Assembly (NCBI RefSeq): GCF_026262505.1
Contig: NC_067203.1
Location: forward strand, 744,001-808,000
Direction: 5' to 3'
Length of the DNA: 64,000 nucleotides
Source: Trichomonas vaginalis G3
Lineage: Eukaryota > Parabasalia > Trichomonadida > Trichomonadidae
The notes under the pieces were generated by a model. It was not told where the DNA came from, searched no databases, and saw only the letters and a program-made list of their open reading frames with translations. A program made the position numbers and the translations under genes. Positions 38,486 to 48,470 of this stretch are shown in pieces. Every line of letters begins with the position of its first letter. Positions within the stretch are counted from its first letter, which is position 1.

Positions 38486-39540
38486 TTATTGAACGCGGTA
38501 CCATGCAAATACAGTCACAAATGGTGGCATGTAATCTTTACCCAAGCCTGTTGGATTTGTTGTGAAAGTATGGACATGATTTCCCCCCGGTTCAGTTTGT
38601 CGAAAAGTCTTTTTTGCTGATGTTATAAATGGAGATAAAACGTCATTGCCAGCTTTATAGTCTGAGTTGTATAATGGGTGGTCTCTTAATGAGTGGATAT
38701 GGTCGCCAGAAAAGTTTGTAGTTCCTGTATGAGTGTGTGGTGGAAGGTTTGCTTCTTTAATTTTCTTCGAACCTCCTGTTTGCTTTGAATATCTAGCACA
38801 GTATAAGAATTTATCTACAATCTGCTTCCACGTACCAAAACCTAAAACTTCTGGATTTGTTGAGTTCATTGACGTATAAATAGAACCAACAGGATATAAT
38901 GTTTGAAGTATTTCATTTTTCATGCTTGTAATCACATCATTTACTTCCGACTTCTTTGCATAATTTTCATCAACATATGTTTTATCTGCTTTAAGGTCTA
39001 AACATCCTGAAACCCATTCTGTATCAGCTTTAACTTTAAAAGTCTCAAATGTCCATTCATGATACCATTCAACCTTTTCTTTAATTTCATTATCTTTTTC
39101 ATCAACATAAACCAAATTTGCCTTCTTATTTAACTCACTATCCACATATTCCTTATCCGCTTCTTCATTATGTCATTTAGGAAACCTTCTATGAATTCCT
39201 CATTTAAATTAAATCTTCCAATCTTCAAAACTTTAGGAAATGCATTTAATGCGTAATATCTCTGTTCTTCTGGTGGAATTGATGTTATATCATCCGTTAT
39301 TCCTTTAATTTTTGAATTCATAAATAAAATTTCTTTTATATTTGATATCACTGCACCACCTTTGCAAACGAATTCGAAATGGTCATTTTTCAATACTATC
39401 TCCAAATCTCCATATTTCAACCTTTGCGTTTGTTCTGCCGTCTTTGAATTATATGCATATATGGCGTATGTAATGGTCTGAAGGACCTGGGTGTTTGTGC
39501 CTTAAGTTGTTGTGGTTGCTGTTGTTTAATCATTTATTAT
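38486..39540 (-). pseudogene. Maverick B tail-fibre-like gene, broken
   Basis: The 3' part carries ADKTYVDENYAKKSEVND-type repeats, then TLYPVGSIYTSMNSTNPEV, LGFGTWKQIVDKFLYCA, and a collar end with EANLPPHTHTGTTNF and MPPFVTVFAWYRV. This is the phage gp10/gp12 collar-like organisation, as in Maverick A at 3850-4996. The His-rich HTHTG block resembles the metal-binding knot of T4 short tail fibres. The gene is broken. Confidence 0.7.
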
Positions 39541-39552
39541 GATTTAAAAATA

Positions 39553-40272
39553 AATATTTAATCTGTTATCTCATCAGCTATTTTCTCTATTTGAAATTGC
39601 CATAATATTTCATTCATGAATTCTAAATCACAATCAAATAGGTCAGTTATTCTAAAATTAATATTTGATAAATCTTTTTGAATGAAGAATAAATGAATTC
39701 CCGGATAATTGAAACGGATATGATAAAGAAAATGTGTTTAAGTTGATGGATAAAATGTTTTGTATTGATGGGTAAGAGTTAGGGTTTAATGTTTGATGTG
39801 AAAATCTCATTGGGGTATTAACTTTATCACATTTGATTAAAATGAAATTGGAACCAGTGTCAGAATACAAAACATCCCCAACATCTTTTTCAAAATTTAA
39901 TATCCCCAACAATGAACGAAAGATGAGGAGTACAAAATTTAATTTTCAGCGGGAATTTAATAAGGTTATTTATTTCATCAAGTTCAAAAAGTTTATCGGG
40001 TTTTGATTTAAAATTTTCTTCATACCATACGATAAATGATTCATTTAAATAACTTAAAATCATGTTAATATCCCATTTGCCTATCACATTATTTTTATAT
40101 ACATATCATACGTTTTTTCAAGGTCATCTTTAATAAATGATATATAATCTGAAGGATCTAAAAGAATGGGATTAAATTTACCACTCACAGAAACGAGAGT
40201 AACATTATAAATTCCGCTAACTGTTAAATTTAATTTACAGTTATTATTCGAAATAATATTGATAATTGACAT
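39553..40272 (-). pseudogene. Maverick B decayed virion gene (minus strand)
   Basis: Three short open stretches (FILIKCDKVNTPMRFSHQ, WYEENFKSKPDKLFELDEI, and an N-terminal MSIINIISNNNCKLNLTVSG) with beta-rich composition. By place it may be the counterpart of a small capsid or fibre-related gene. Broken; no family identified. Confidence 0.35.
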
Positions 40273-40290
40273 TTTTATTACGATTAAAAA

Positions 40291-40768
40291 TATGGTAAAG
40301 CGTTATTTTCCAGTGATAAATAAAACTAAAATAAGATTACCTCAAGAATTCATAAATGCAACGAATAAGAAATTCATTCATGTTATAAATTTTAGTGTTT
40401 TCAGAAAATATGAGTCAATGTCATATTCATCAACAGGTTATATTTCACTTCATTCAAATTTAGTTCAATCAAACCCATATAATGACCATTTCATAAGATT
40501 TTCAATGGTATTAAAAATGTAATTGATAGATTAAAATATGAACAGATTGACAATATCGAATTTTTGGAATTTTGGTTTAAATATCCTGATGGAAAAAAGA
40601 TTGAAGTTAAAGATAAAGCAGATACTATAACAAAACAATTACAATGACCGATCCAGATAGTGGGGAACAAAAGAAATAAAACAAACGATAGAAACTGGTG
40701 AAAGGTCAATTATTATTGATTATGATTCAAAGGATTATTATTCGATAATGTTAATGCTTGAATATTAA
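40291..40768 (+). pseudogene. Maverick B decayed gene (plus strand)
   Basis: Opens MVKRYFPVINKTKIRLPQEF and continues FWFKYPDGKKIEVKDKAD, beta-rich. Its divergent arrangement with the preceding gene copies that of 4996/5015 in Maverick A, which hints at a minor-capsid-like gene. Broken. Confidence 0.35.
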
Positions 40769-41432
40769 ATAGCCTTAACAAAGAATTTTTCAAGTGATAT
40801 TTTATATTCATTCAAACTATTTATTATAAATATCATTATATGTTAAATGAAGTTCAGTTGTTGTTCCGTTCTTTGATATCTTAATTGTGCTAATATCCTT
40901 TATAGGATTTATTTTTGCAACTGTTCCGCAGCATGAAACCTTCATCATCTATGAAAAATTGAATCTTAACGTCTGAATCTTGAACATCACAAAGAATGGC
41001 GATAATGTGAATTAATGATTCATAAGGTAAAATAATTAAACCGGATTGGTCAATTAAATTTACTATTGAATCATAATTATTAATTATTATATCACGGTAA
41101 ATTTTCATTAATTCAGAATTAATGTCTATTTTATATGGGTTCTCGATGTTTGATGAAAGAGGTGGGGGTATGTTGGATAAGTGGGAATTTCAACAGGTTC
41201 TTTACCGGGTTCAGATAAAATGATTGGGTTTCCATCTTCTTTATTTTTTCCTCCTCCTTTTTCGGTAAGTCACGAGTTAATAAATTTGGTTGAGTTGCTG
41301 ACCTTGTTAATTCAGGCTAACATTAACTTTAACATTTTGAATAATTCGTGATTTATCATCATTTACGTTATAACCAACCGTAATCTCTGCTTTTGCGTTA
41401 GTGTTCTTTTGACTAGTGAAACGTCTTCTCAT
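40760..41432 (-). pseudogene. Maverick B decayed gene before the virion cluster
   Basis: A start with MRRRFTSQKNTNAKAEITV and later stretches (IQFFIDDEGFMLRNSC) suggest a small virion gene. It is broken and unidentified. Confidence 0.3.
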
Positions 41433-41464
41433 TTATAATCGAATAAAAAAATATATTTAAACTT

Positions 41465-42364
41465 TTATTTTGCTGGAACTTTTGAATCTATTATTCCCTG
41501 TATTTGTTCATGAAGTTGATTTTTAGCTGTTTCATCGTAATTAATAGACCGAATATATTCATTAATTGCATTCTTATAATCATCTGATTTCTCAAATTTT
41601 CTTTTATCTGATTCCTTAACTAAATCATAAGTTAAACCACGTTGCTGATATAATGGTTTCTTAATTAAATCTTTGAATGCTTGAGATAAAGCACCTGATG
41701 CAATTCTTGCTACTATAATTGGTTGGAATTGCTGTTTAAGTTCATCTTTAACATTTGCGAAAACCGGATCGAATAAAGCAACTTTAAAGAATTTCTTAGC
41801 TGAAATTTCAGGTCTAATATTTGCATATTGACCATCAAACTGGTTAAAATATCGTGGTAATCCATCCGGTCCCTCTTCAACAGCATTTAATTCTTCATTG
41901 AAATAAGAATATGGATTATGACGGTATGAATTAATTGGACCATTTTCACCTTCTCCAATGTATTGTTTAACAGCTTTTCCATTTTCATCAAATTGCATAG
42001 GATAACGTTCATTATATGCTTTACGTTTAGGATAATCAGATATAGTTAATTTATAACCATTTATGACTTTAATATTACCTTGACCATCAGTAACGAAAAC
42101 CTCATTTATACCATCAGGTTTTCCATTTGGACCCGTAATGTCTGCTTCGTGTGCTTCCCAATTTGGACCATGACGTTTGGCATATGCTTGAGCTTCTGGT
42201 AATGTTAAAACGTTTCTCATTTGTTTAACATCTTTTTGAAGACCAGCAACAATATGAACTAATTCTTTCATTCCATCAGGAACTTTCATAGTTCTATTAT
42301 ATGCACCCTTTGTGTTTGTCCCTTGTTTTAATGGAACCTGTAGAAGATTTACCATTTCTGTCAT
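41465..42364 (-). CDS. Maverick B virion-type protein, 299 aa
   Basis: Fully open. Residues about 60-120 contain [20 protein letters not shown] and [20 protein letters not shown], then [14 protein letters not shown]. This block recurs in virion-associated proteins of Polintons and related viruses as far as I recall. The second half is helical ([20 protein letters not shown]). It lies in the cluster with packaging ATPase and capsid genes and is preceded by TTTTTATTTTTTATTTATAA. Its exact role is not known to me. Confidence 0.55.
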   Translation of the reverse strand: MTEMVNLLQVPLKQGTNTKGAYNRTMKVPDGMKELVHIVAGLQKDVKQMRNVLTLPEAQAYAKRHGPNWEAHEADITGPNGKPDGINEVFVTDGQGNIKVINGYKLTISDYPKRKAYNERYPMQFDENGKAVKQYIGEGENGPINSYRHNPYSYFNEELNAVEEGPDGLPRYFNQFDGQYANIRPEISAKKFFKVALFDPVFANVKDELKQQFQPIIVARIASGALSQAFKDLIKKPLYQQRGLTYDLVKESDKRKFEKSDDYKNAINEYIRSINYDETAKNQLHEQIQGIIDSKVPAK

Positions 42365-42404
42365 GTTTAATTATAAATAAAAAATAAAAATTAATTATAA
42401 AAAG

Positions 42405-43232
42405 TTAATCAAATTTAACACTTCCTTTATTTAAATCAACTATTATTTTTCCATGTTCACCTAATTGCTGATATTGTGTGTAAAGTTCATTAATGCTCAT
42501 TGGTAGATTCACTTGATAAAGCATAACGTTCAACTGTTGACGACTAAACCCACTGAAAATGAAAAGTGTTGATAGATTTGATTTAATGTTTGTGCTTAAT
42601 GATTTGAAATATTGAACAGCCATAAAGAATGAACACTGAATGTGTCGACATTGAGTTAATAACTGATTAAAATATGATTTCTCATTTGTTATTAGTTTTG
42701 ATTTCACTGCATCATCTAGAAAAATGAGTGAATGCAAAAATTCTCTATCAAAATTTGAAATAGAAAGTGTTTCAAATAATTCATCTCGTTGTTTATCAAT
42801 AATTTTATCCTCTAATCCTTGCTTCTTGATTGTATTATATAATTCTTTATACATTAAAAAGTTTTTTAAATAATCTTCTGCTTCTTCTTGTGATAAAGAA
42901 ATAATTGGAATTTTGATTAAATGCTTTAAAGATTCAAATGTATCATCTGAAGGTGAACCTGAACGGTTGATATAAATTAACACATGTGAATGGGGGGAAG
43001 TGTTAGCAATAATGATAATTTGTTTTAATATCGTTAATGTTTTACCTTTATTTTGTTTACCAATTGCTGCAGTGATTGAATTTAAGTAACATTCAGAATA
43101 TGGAATTTTCATTAATTTTTCCTTAGATAGAGCATTTCTATTATCACTCAATGCTTCATTAATCATATCATCTATGTATGTATTATATACTCCTGCTAAT
43201 TCTTCATAAGGGGTGGATGAATTTAAATCCAT
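42405..43232 (-). CDS. Packaging ATPase (A32/FtsK-HerA class)
   Basis: 275 residues, intact. Walker A is AAIGKQNKGKTLTILKQII (about residue 60). Walker B is LHSLIFLDDAV, followed by the class-typical LTQCRHIQCSFFMAVQYF segment, where the Gln after the strand acts as sensor. The size is that of the Polinton/adenovirus-like packaging ATPases. It should drive DNA into a capsid. It sits 40 bp upstream of the 299-aa gene and 24 bp downstream of the capsid gene on the same strand, forming the usual virion gene cluster. Confidence 0.85.
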   Translation of the reverse strand: MDLNSSTPYEELAGVYNTYIDDMINEALSDNRNALSKEKLMKIPYSECYLNSITAAIGKQNKGKTLTILKQIIIIANTSPHSHVLIYINRSGSPSDDTFESLKHLIKIPIISLSQEEAEDYLKNFLMYKELYNTIKKQGLEDKIIDKQRDELFETLSISNFDREFLHSLIFLDDAVKSKLITNEKSYFNQLLTQCRHIQCSFFMAVQYFKSLSTNIKSNLSTLFIFSGFSRQQLNVMLYQVNLPMSINELYTQYQQLGEHGKIIVDLNKGSVKFD

Positions 43233-43256
43233 TTAATCAAAAATAAATTTATAATT

Positions 43257-44897
43257 TTAAACATTTCTATTCATCAATATTTCATCATATGAACTTCTAT
43301 ACTGTGGTGGTGTACCTGTTGGATGATATTTGAAACCTTCGTCCGGTGTCCATGTCCAATATGTAGTCCTAGTAAACCAAACCTGAGGAGGATTTGTCAC
43401 CTTTGAACAGTAAGTGTCATTTTCACCCTGAATGATTGGATAAGCTTTCACTTGTACTGTAACTTGTGAGTTGAAAGTTTCTAATCCATCAAAGAATATA
43501 CCCGCTCCATCACGTTGAACTGGAATAGTGCATAAGAATGAAGTTTGGTCTTTCCATGTTCTAGCTAATGGCGTGCCATTATCATCATTCAGTGGTCTAG
43601 TTAATGAGTCCTCGTATTCTTCCGTGCATTCATTCACTCCATCTAAATCAGAAGCTTGAAGCATACGTGTAAAGAATATGTCACCCACTGTGGTCATCGC
43701 TTGATCGGGGAAGTTTCTGGAATCTATAGTGACCTGAAGACCTCGAAGCATTGGATTTTCTAAAACCGTTCTTTGCATTGCATTCTTCGGAAATGTTAAC
43801 ACAACATCTGTAACATTATGAAGAGCGTATGAGAAATCTGAGCTAATACCTTCAGGAGTGATGCAACCTCCATTTAGTGAACGAACGTCAATATGTTGAG
43901 CTGGAATCATGAATGGATCTTCCTTACTGAATAAACGTGGTATTGCTTTAACTGATTCTTCAATTAAACCGTATCCTGGTGTAATGCATTTATCCTCTAA
44001 AACTTCCATCTTTGTGCATGAAATAATAACGTCATCAACTGTTGCGTCAGCCGATGTAGCGGCTAAGCTTGTAATTAATTTGGCAGGAAGTCCGATTTGT
44101 TGGAATTTGCGATCATATTTATAAACATGATTCATAATCTTTTCATAATTTTCATCAGTTATCTTTTCATAAACGTAATTTTGTAAATCAGCAACTCTTA
44201 ACGGGTCAACCTGACAAAATACTAAAGTATCCCTGAAAACATAATATTTAAGAATGATATCACCAAATGATTTAGGATAATCATCAAACGCCTGAAATGC
44301 TAACAAATCATTTACCGGAATAATCATATCAAAAGTGACATCAACTTCTTCATTTGCTCTCTTGAAAACTTCTGAAGGGTCAATATATTTACCACATACT
44401 GAGTTATCATATTTTTGAACATTATTATATAACGAATGAACAAACTTTTTAACTTTCCTTTCTGATTTTGGTTTATATGTTGCAAATGCGAAAGATTCAC
44501 GGGCGCAATCCATCAGAAGATAACCGGCATCACCTCTTTCGGTTTCTACTTCTAATTGTTTAAAGCTTTGATTTGATGATTTGTAACCAACGAATAAACG
44601 CATGCATTTAAAAGCGGCATCACATGTGAAAGCTTTATTTGAAACTAGAGTTGCTTTAACTTTGCGTTTAATATATGTGTCACCTAATTGGTTCACATCA
44701 TGAGCTGGATTTGTAATTCTTAAATGAGTTTGTTTATCATCAAAATATGGAGTATCAGAGTCATAGCATGAACTTTCAAGTTCTCTATAATATCTTCTAC
44801 CATCATTCTTTGCGAATATTTCATTTATCTTTTCGAATGAATGAAACACATTTCCATTAATCGGTTTGGTGTTTGGCACTAAATAGTTAGTCGTCAT
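43257..44897 (-). CDS. Major capsid protein (double jelly-roll)
   Basis: 546 residues, fully open, preceded by TGATTTTTTATTTATTAATAA. Beta-rich throughout (VTFDMIIPVNDLLAFQAF, DIILKYYVFRDTLVFCQVD, FSYALHNVTDVVLTFPKN, AGIFFDGLETFNSQVTVQV), ending SYDEILMNRNV. Length, composition and neighbourhood with the packaging ATPase match the double jelly-roll capsid proteins of Polintons, which form pseudo-hexameric capsomers. I do not see a diagnostic short motif, so the call is by architecture and synteny. The gene looks whole. Confidence 0.75.
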   Translation of the reverse strand: MTTNYLVPNTKPINGNVFHSFEKINEIFAKNDGRRYYRELESSCYDSDTPYFDDKQTHLRITNPAHDVNQLGDTYIKRKVKATLVSNKAFTCDAAFKCMRLFVGYKSSNQSFKQLEVETERGDAGYLLMDCARESFAFATYKPKSERKVKKFVHSLYNNVQKYDNSVCGKYIDPSEVFKRANEEVDVTFDMIIPVNDLLAFQAFDDYPKSFGDIILKYYVFRDTLVFCQVDPLRVADLQNYVYEKITDENYEKIMNHVYKYDRKFQQIGLPAKLITSLAATSADATVDDVIISCTKMEVLEDKCITPGYGLIEESVKAIPRLFSKEDPFMIPAQHIDVRSLNGGCITPEGISSDFSYALHNVTDVVLTFPKNAMQRTVLENPMLRGLQVTIDSRNFPDQAMTTVGDIFFTRMLQASDLDGVNECTEEYEDSLTRPLNDDNGTPLARTWKDQTSFLCTIPVQRDGAGIFFDGLETFNSQVTVQVKAYPIIQGENDTYCSKVTNPPQVWFTRTTYWTWTPDEGFKYHPTGTPPQYRSSYDEILMNRNV

Positions 44898-44966
44898 TTA
44901 TTAATAAATAAAAAATCAAAATTAAAAGATGAAAATGAATTTTTAATTTTAATGAAATAATCAACT

Positions 44967-45182
44967 ATGGCTGCAGGTATATTTAAGAAACTGTGGGATA
45001 AAGTAAAAAGAGGAGCGCATAAAGTTTGGGAAACAATGAAGAAGGGAGCAAATTGGATATTTAAGAATAAAGAAGCAATTAGTGACGTTGCTGAATCAAT
45101 AACACCAAAAGCTGCCCCAATAAGAGAAGTTTTAAATAAAGGAGAAAAAGTTTATCAAAGACTTCAACCGATACTAAGATAA
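44967..45182 (+). CDS. Maverick B short amphipathic protein, 71 aa
   Basis: MAAGIFKKLWDKVKRGAHKV is a basic amphipathic helix with Trp. A second helix and KPAAPIREVLNKGEKVYQRL-like end follow. It resembles 45264-45446 (MAAGFFKKLWDGIKKAAGWV) and, in general design, MGFFGRIGNFF at 5866-6108. A membrane-active minor virion protein is the likely role (inference). Confidence 0.5.
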   Translation: MAAGIFKKLWDKVKRGAHKVWETMKKGANWIFKNKEAISDVAESITPKAAPIREVLNKGEKVYQRLQPILR

Positions 45183-45263
45183 AAATAATTTTAAAATAAT
45201 TTATTTTTCCACTATCTACCTCCTATTTTATTAAGTATTCCTTCAGCAATTCCACCAACTGCG

Positions 45264-45446
45264 TTACCTGCTTGTGCTCCATCGCGGATTACCTGCTTTA
45301 GTACCTAATACTCCACCTATGATAGTTCCTGCCGTTTTCGCTACTGGTGCCAAAAAGTTTGCAACGGGTTTAATAATCTTTTTATAAACCCAACCCGCAG
45401 CTTTCTTAATTCCATCCCATAATTTTTTAAAGAATCCTGCCGCCAT
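45264..45446 (-). CDS. Maverick B short amphipathic protein, about 60-70 aa
   Basis: Begins MAAGFFKKLWDGIKKAAGWV and continues with an alanine/glycine-rich membrane-like stretch (VAKTAGTIIGGVLG). It is a near paralogue of the convergent gene at 44967-45182. The end may be altered. Confidence 0.45.
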   Translation of the reverse strand: MAAGFFKKLWDGIKKAAGWVYKKIIKPVANFLAPVAKTAGTIIGGVLGTKAGNPRWSTSR

Positions 45447-45512
45447 TTCTGATTTAATATTAATTAAAAAATATATTTCATCACTTATATTCTAATTTTT
45501 ATTTATTAATAA

Positions 45513-45881
45513 ATGAAACCGATTTTAAAAATAAATGAAACAGAGGAGGAAGAAATAAATGAAAGTGAAAATGTTCAACAAAAAATAAACGTTGTTAAAC
45601 CAATTACTGAAATAAAAATTTTTTCATCTGTTGAAGAATTTAATGACTATTATGCTAATAATAAAAAATTATTTGAAGAATTGACAACATGTAAATTGAA
45701 TAAAATGTTTAAAGTTGATGGATTCAAAATTTCAAAAATAAAGGGGGTGGTTAGTTTGAAATTTATTCCTCAATCAAGAATCACCTCATTAATGAAAATT
45801 GATGATTTAACAAAAAGAATAGAAGAGATTGAAGAAAGAATGAATCAAATAATTGATTTCATAAATTCAAATAATCATTAG
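45513..45881 (+). CDS. Maverick B hypothetical protein, 122 aa
   Basis: Opens MKPILKINETEEEEINESEN, which contains the unit that is tandemly repeated at 29696-29862. A short beta block (KMFKVDGFKISKIKGVVSLKF) and a coiled coil (MKIDDLTKRIEEIEERMNQI) follow. The same design is seen in the 194-residue gene of Maverick A (1692-2276). An oligomerising virion or scaffold protein is possible. Confidence 0.5.
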   Translation: MKPILKINETEEEEINESENVQQKINVVKPITEIKIFSSVEEFNDYYANNKKLFEELTTCKLNKMFKVDGFKISKIKGVVSLKFIPQSRITSLMKIDDLTKRIEEIEERMNQIIDFINSNNH

Positions 45882-45946
45882 TTTCAATTTCTTTTTCTCG
45901 TTTATGAGGTCTTTGATTATGACTCCATTATATTTATACCTCCTTT

Positions 45947-46060
45947 CATACCTGTTGTCAAAATGTCATGTTGTCATCATTTTTAAGAGAAGTTAATTAA
46001 CCTGGTGACATGGTGACGTAGTGACACCTTCAGTTCTTCAAAAATAATTAATTAATCGCG
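45947..46060 (-). repeat. Single iteron-type repeat near the right end of Maverick B
   Basis: A diverged copy of the 38091 repeat, with GAAGTTAATTAACCTGGTGA and three GGTGACAT/TAGTGACA iterons in place of GGTAACAT. The A-to-G change occurs in each iteron, so the array was homogenised. Confidence 0.8.
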
Positions 46061-46130
46061 GAATATCTGACATCATCTATATATAGCTTCTTTTATAAAA
46101 GATGAAATAAATTATTTTAAAATTAATGTT

Positions 46131-46353
46131 AATTTTTTATTTTTTTATTTCATTATGTATGGGCTGAGTGTAAATGTCTTACAATTTTGAAAATTTTTTA
46201 AATCTTGATTTATTCAAAAACGTAAGAATAAAAACCGTAAGAATCATACATTTTTTACTTCATATGTTAAAAAAAATGATACAAAATCGCTCAATATTGC
46301 ATGAATTCTTACGTTTACAAAAAAAGTCACACAACCCTTCAACATATACTACT
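46131..46353 (-). repeat. Right terminal inverted repeat of Maverick B
   Basis: The inverse of 28288-28506; ends ...ACATATACTACT at 46353, followed by AAAAAA. Confidence 0.95.
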
Positions 46354-46359
46354 AAAAAA

Positions 46360-47029
46360 TAATGGACTGAAAAGGCTCATGATTTTGTAATATCTAGATC
46401 ATAATAAGACTTTAAATATTAATTTTATCGTAATTGGCTAGTTTCTCATTAAATTATGGTAAAATTTTTTTTCGGAAAGAAAAAAATATATTCTTTGGTT
46501 ATTCCTTACATATTTCTTCTTTTACATAATGTTTATCAATAATTTCATATATTAAAGATGAGTTCAATTTTGAAATCATGAGTTTTCCATTATTTTATTC
46601 AATGCAACATTAAGCGTATCTATTGAAAGTAGTTTGGTATTTCAAATCTTCGTATGAATTGATATGATAGACTTTTCCCTTTGAATCAACCAAATCATAT
46701 GATCATTGAATAGTCTATTTTATTCTAAAAGTGTCACAAAGATGACTTGCACTCATAACGATCTAAATTTCTTGCAGTTGTCTGTTTTTAAGTAATTGAT
46801 TTCGAATATATTCTTCAAAAGGCTTTTCTTGAGAAGATTTTAGCACAAATTTACTGCTTTTAAATATTATCAACATGATTTGTCATTGTGTCATTTCATA
46901 TTTTTGAAATTAATGAAAATCCACAAATTTCACTATTTTTCCCATTAATAACATAGAGTTTTCCTTACCTAATGGATTTTATAGATATTGTATATGGTAA
47001 ATTTCAAAAATATAAGTTAAAATTTTTCA
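46360..47029. other. Spacer with eroded minus-strand coding-like sequence
   Basis: No intact gene. On the minus strand near 46490-46860 are protein-like stretches (EKPFEEYIRNQLLKNRQLQE, VYHINSYEDLKYQ) with several stops, probably a dead gene of unknown family. Confidence 0.35.
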
Positions 47030-48470
47030 TGTCTAATCAAATAAATACAGTGAATTACAAAGTATTTAAAAATACTGCGTTGATACAGATAATGCGTCAC
47101 ATCAGCTGAAAACCAATAATGAAAAAGAATTAAAATCGATTTACATAATGATCAAGACAGAAATGATTGATTCGAAGTACTATTATACAAGATAGTTCAG
47201 ATATCATTCGGTATAATAATCTGTATGCAAAGTCATATCTATATCTGGCTCAACTTTTTTTGATGATTATCGTGTCAAAGAGATCATGTTTAAATCAGAA
47301 AAAACTGAAACTGTTAACTTTTTTTCATTTTTAGGAAGAAATCGTTAGTGAGCGTATGTATGGAATTCCATATAAAATTGATTTCGTAACATATGATGAA
47401 TGAGTACAATATATAGTTCAATTTAAAGTATTACGAATTGATATTAATCTTGAACTATATTATTGGTTTATTTTGATCAAATAAGGGGTCTTAATAATGC
47501 TTTGTTTATTTGATATTCCATCCTTTTGTAAATATTTCCTGTTTCATGGTGCTCTTCAATTTGCAGCAAAATATATATATAAGAAATAGTTTAACTTCAT
47601 CTTGCACATGGTGCAAATATAAATGAAAAGAGTCAAAATGGATGGACTGTTCATCGTTATGCAGTCGATAATAATTCTATCGAAATAGTTGAAGTTCTTA
47701 CTTCAAGTGGCGCAAATTTAAATGAAAAATGTAAAAATGAATATTCTGTCCATCAGAATGCAGAAATGCATAATAGTAAAGAATCAATAGAACTTCTTAT
47801 CTCACATGTAGCAAATGCCAATAAAATGAGTAAATAAGGATATACTGCTCAGCATAATATAGCTTTATAAATAGTAAATAGATAGCCGAATTTCTTATTT
47901 TGTATGGATCAAATATTAATGAAAAAAGTCAAAATGGATACATCGCTCTTCAATGTGCAGCATTATATAATAGTATTGAAATTGCCGACCTTCTTCTTTC
48001 GCTTGGTGCTAATGTCGATGAAAGTGATAAAGATGAGAAAATTATCTTCATTATTCTACATTTAATAATCGTAGCAAAACAGCTGAACTTCTTCTTTCAC
48101 ATGATGCAAAAATAAATGAAAAGAGTAAAAAAAATAAACTTTCTGGGTTTTACATGGGGTGCAAAAAATACGCAATAACGATTATTTAAAATTGAATCTG
48201 CGCATATTTTGCGCCTTTGAAAAATGCGCATTTTTTGCACTTCTAGGAAAACCCAACTTTCTGAACTTTGATTTAATGAGGTATGGGCGTAAGTGTACTC
48301 TTAATGAGGATTTGCATTATTTATGATTGTAATATTATAGAAGCAGACCTAAATATTATATTGACGAGTAAAGAATTAATGAGGTATAATGACTGCAATT
48401 TATTGATCAATTCGTTCAAAATGATGGATTAGTATTTCTATGGAGAAATACGAAAAGTGTTTATCTAGAG
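47030..48470 (+). pseudogene. Decayed ankyrin-repeat gene
   Basis: Traces of the same family as 16918-18237: near 47110 ENEKELKSIY-like and EMIDSK-like words. Ankyrin units follow from 47600 (HGANINEKSQNGW, LLSLGANVDESDKDEK at about 48000). Many stops and frame changes throughout show long decay. The 110-bp MITE at 48145-48254 is inserted in the last repeats. Confidence 0.7.
48145..48254. mobile_element. 110-bp MITE with 8-9 bp target duplication
   Basis: The ends form an inverted repeat, GGGTTTTACATGGGGTGC with AAAAAATACGCA against GGGTTTTCCTAGAAGTGC with AAAAAATGCGCA. AACTTTCT stands on both sides (48137-48144, 48255-48262; the next base G is shared too). The duplication length suits a MULE-type MITE. 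There is no coding capacity. Confidence 0.65.

Larger units (their letters stand above)
28288..46353. mobile_element. Maverick/Polinton B, end to end (18066 bp)
   Basis: The element begins AGTAGTATATGTTGAAGG and ends with the inverse. About 220-bp inverted repeats differ at only a base or two. It is flanked by AAAAAA (28282-28287 and 46354-46359), a 6-bp target duplication as expected for Mavericks. Its genes are a 369-aa gene, a polB region, integrase, a small gene, PrimPol-SF3 helicase, a tail-fibre region, decayed genes, a virion protein, packaging ATPase, major capsid protein and three small genes. It is broken: polB, the tail-fibre gene and the 39.5-41.4 kb genes are interrupted (roughly eight to ten breaks in all). 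Integrase, helicase, ATPase and capsid genes look whole. The near-identical ends suggest a fairly recent insertion. Confidence 0.95.
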
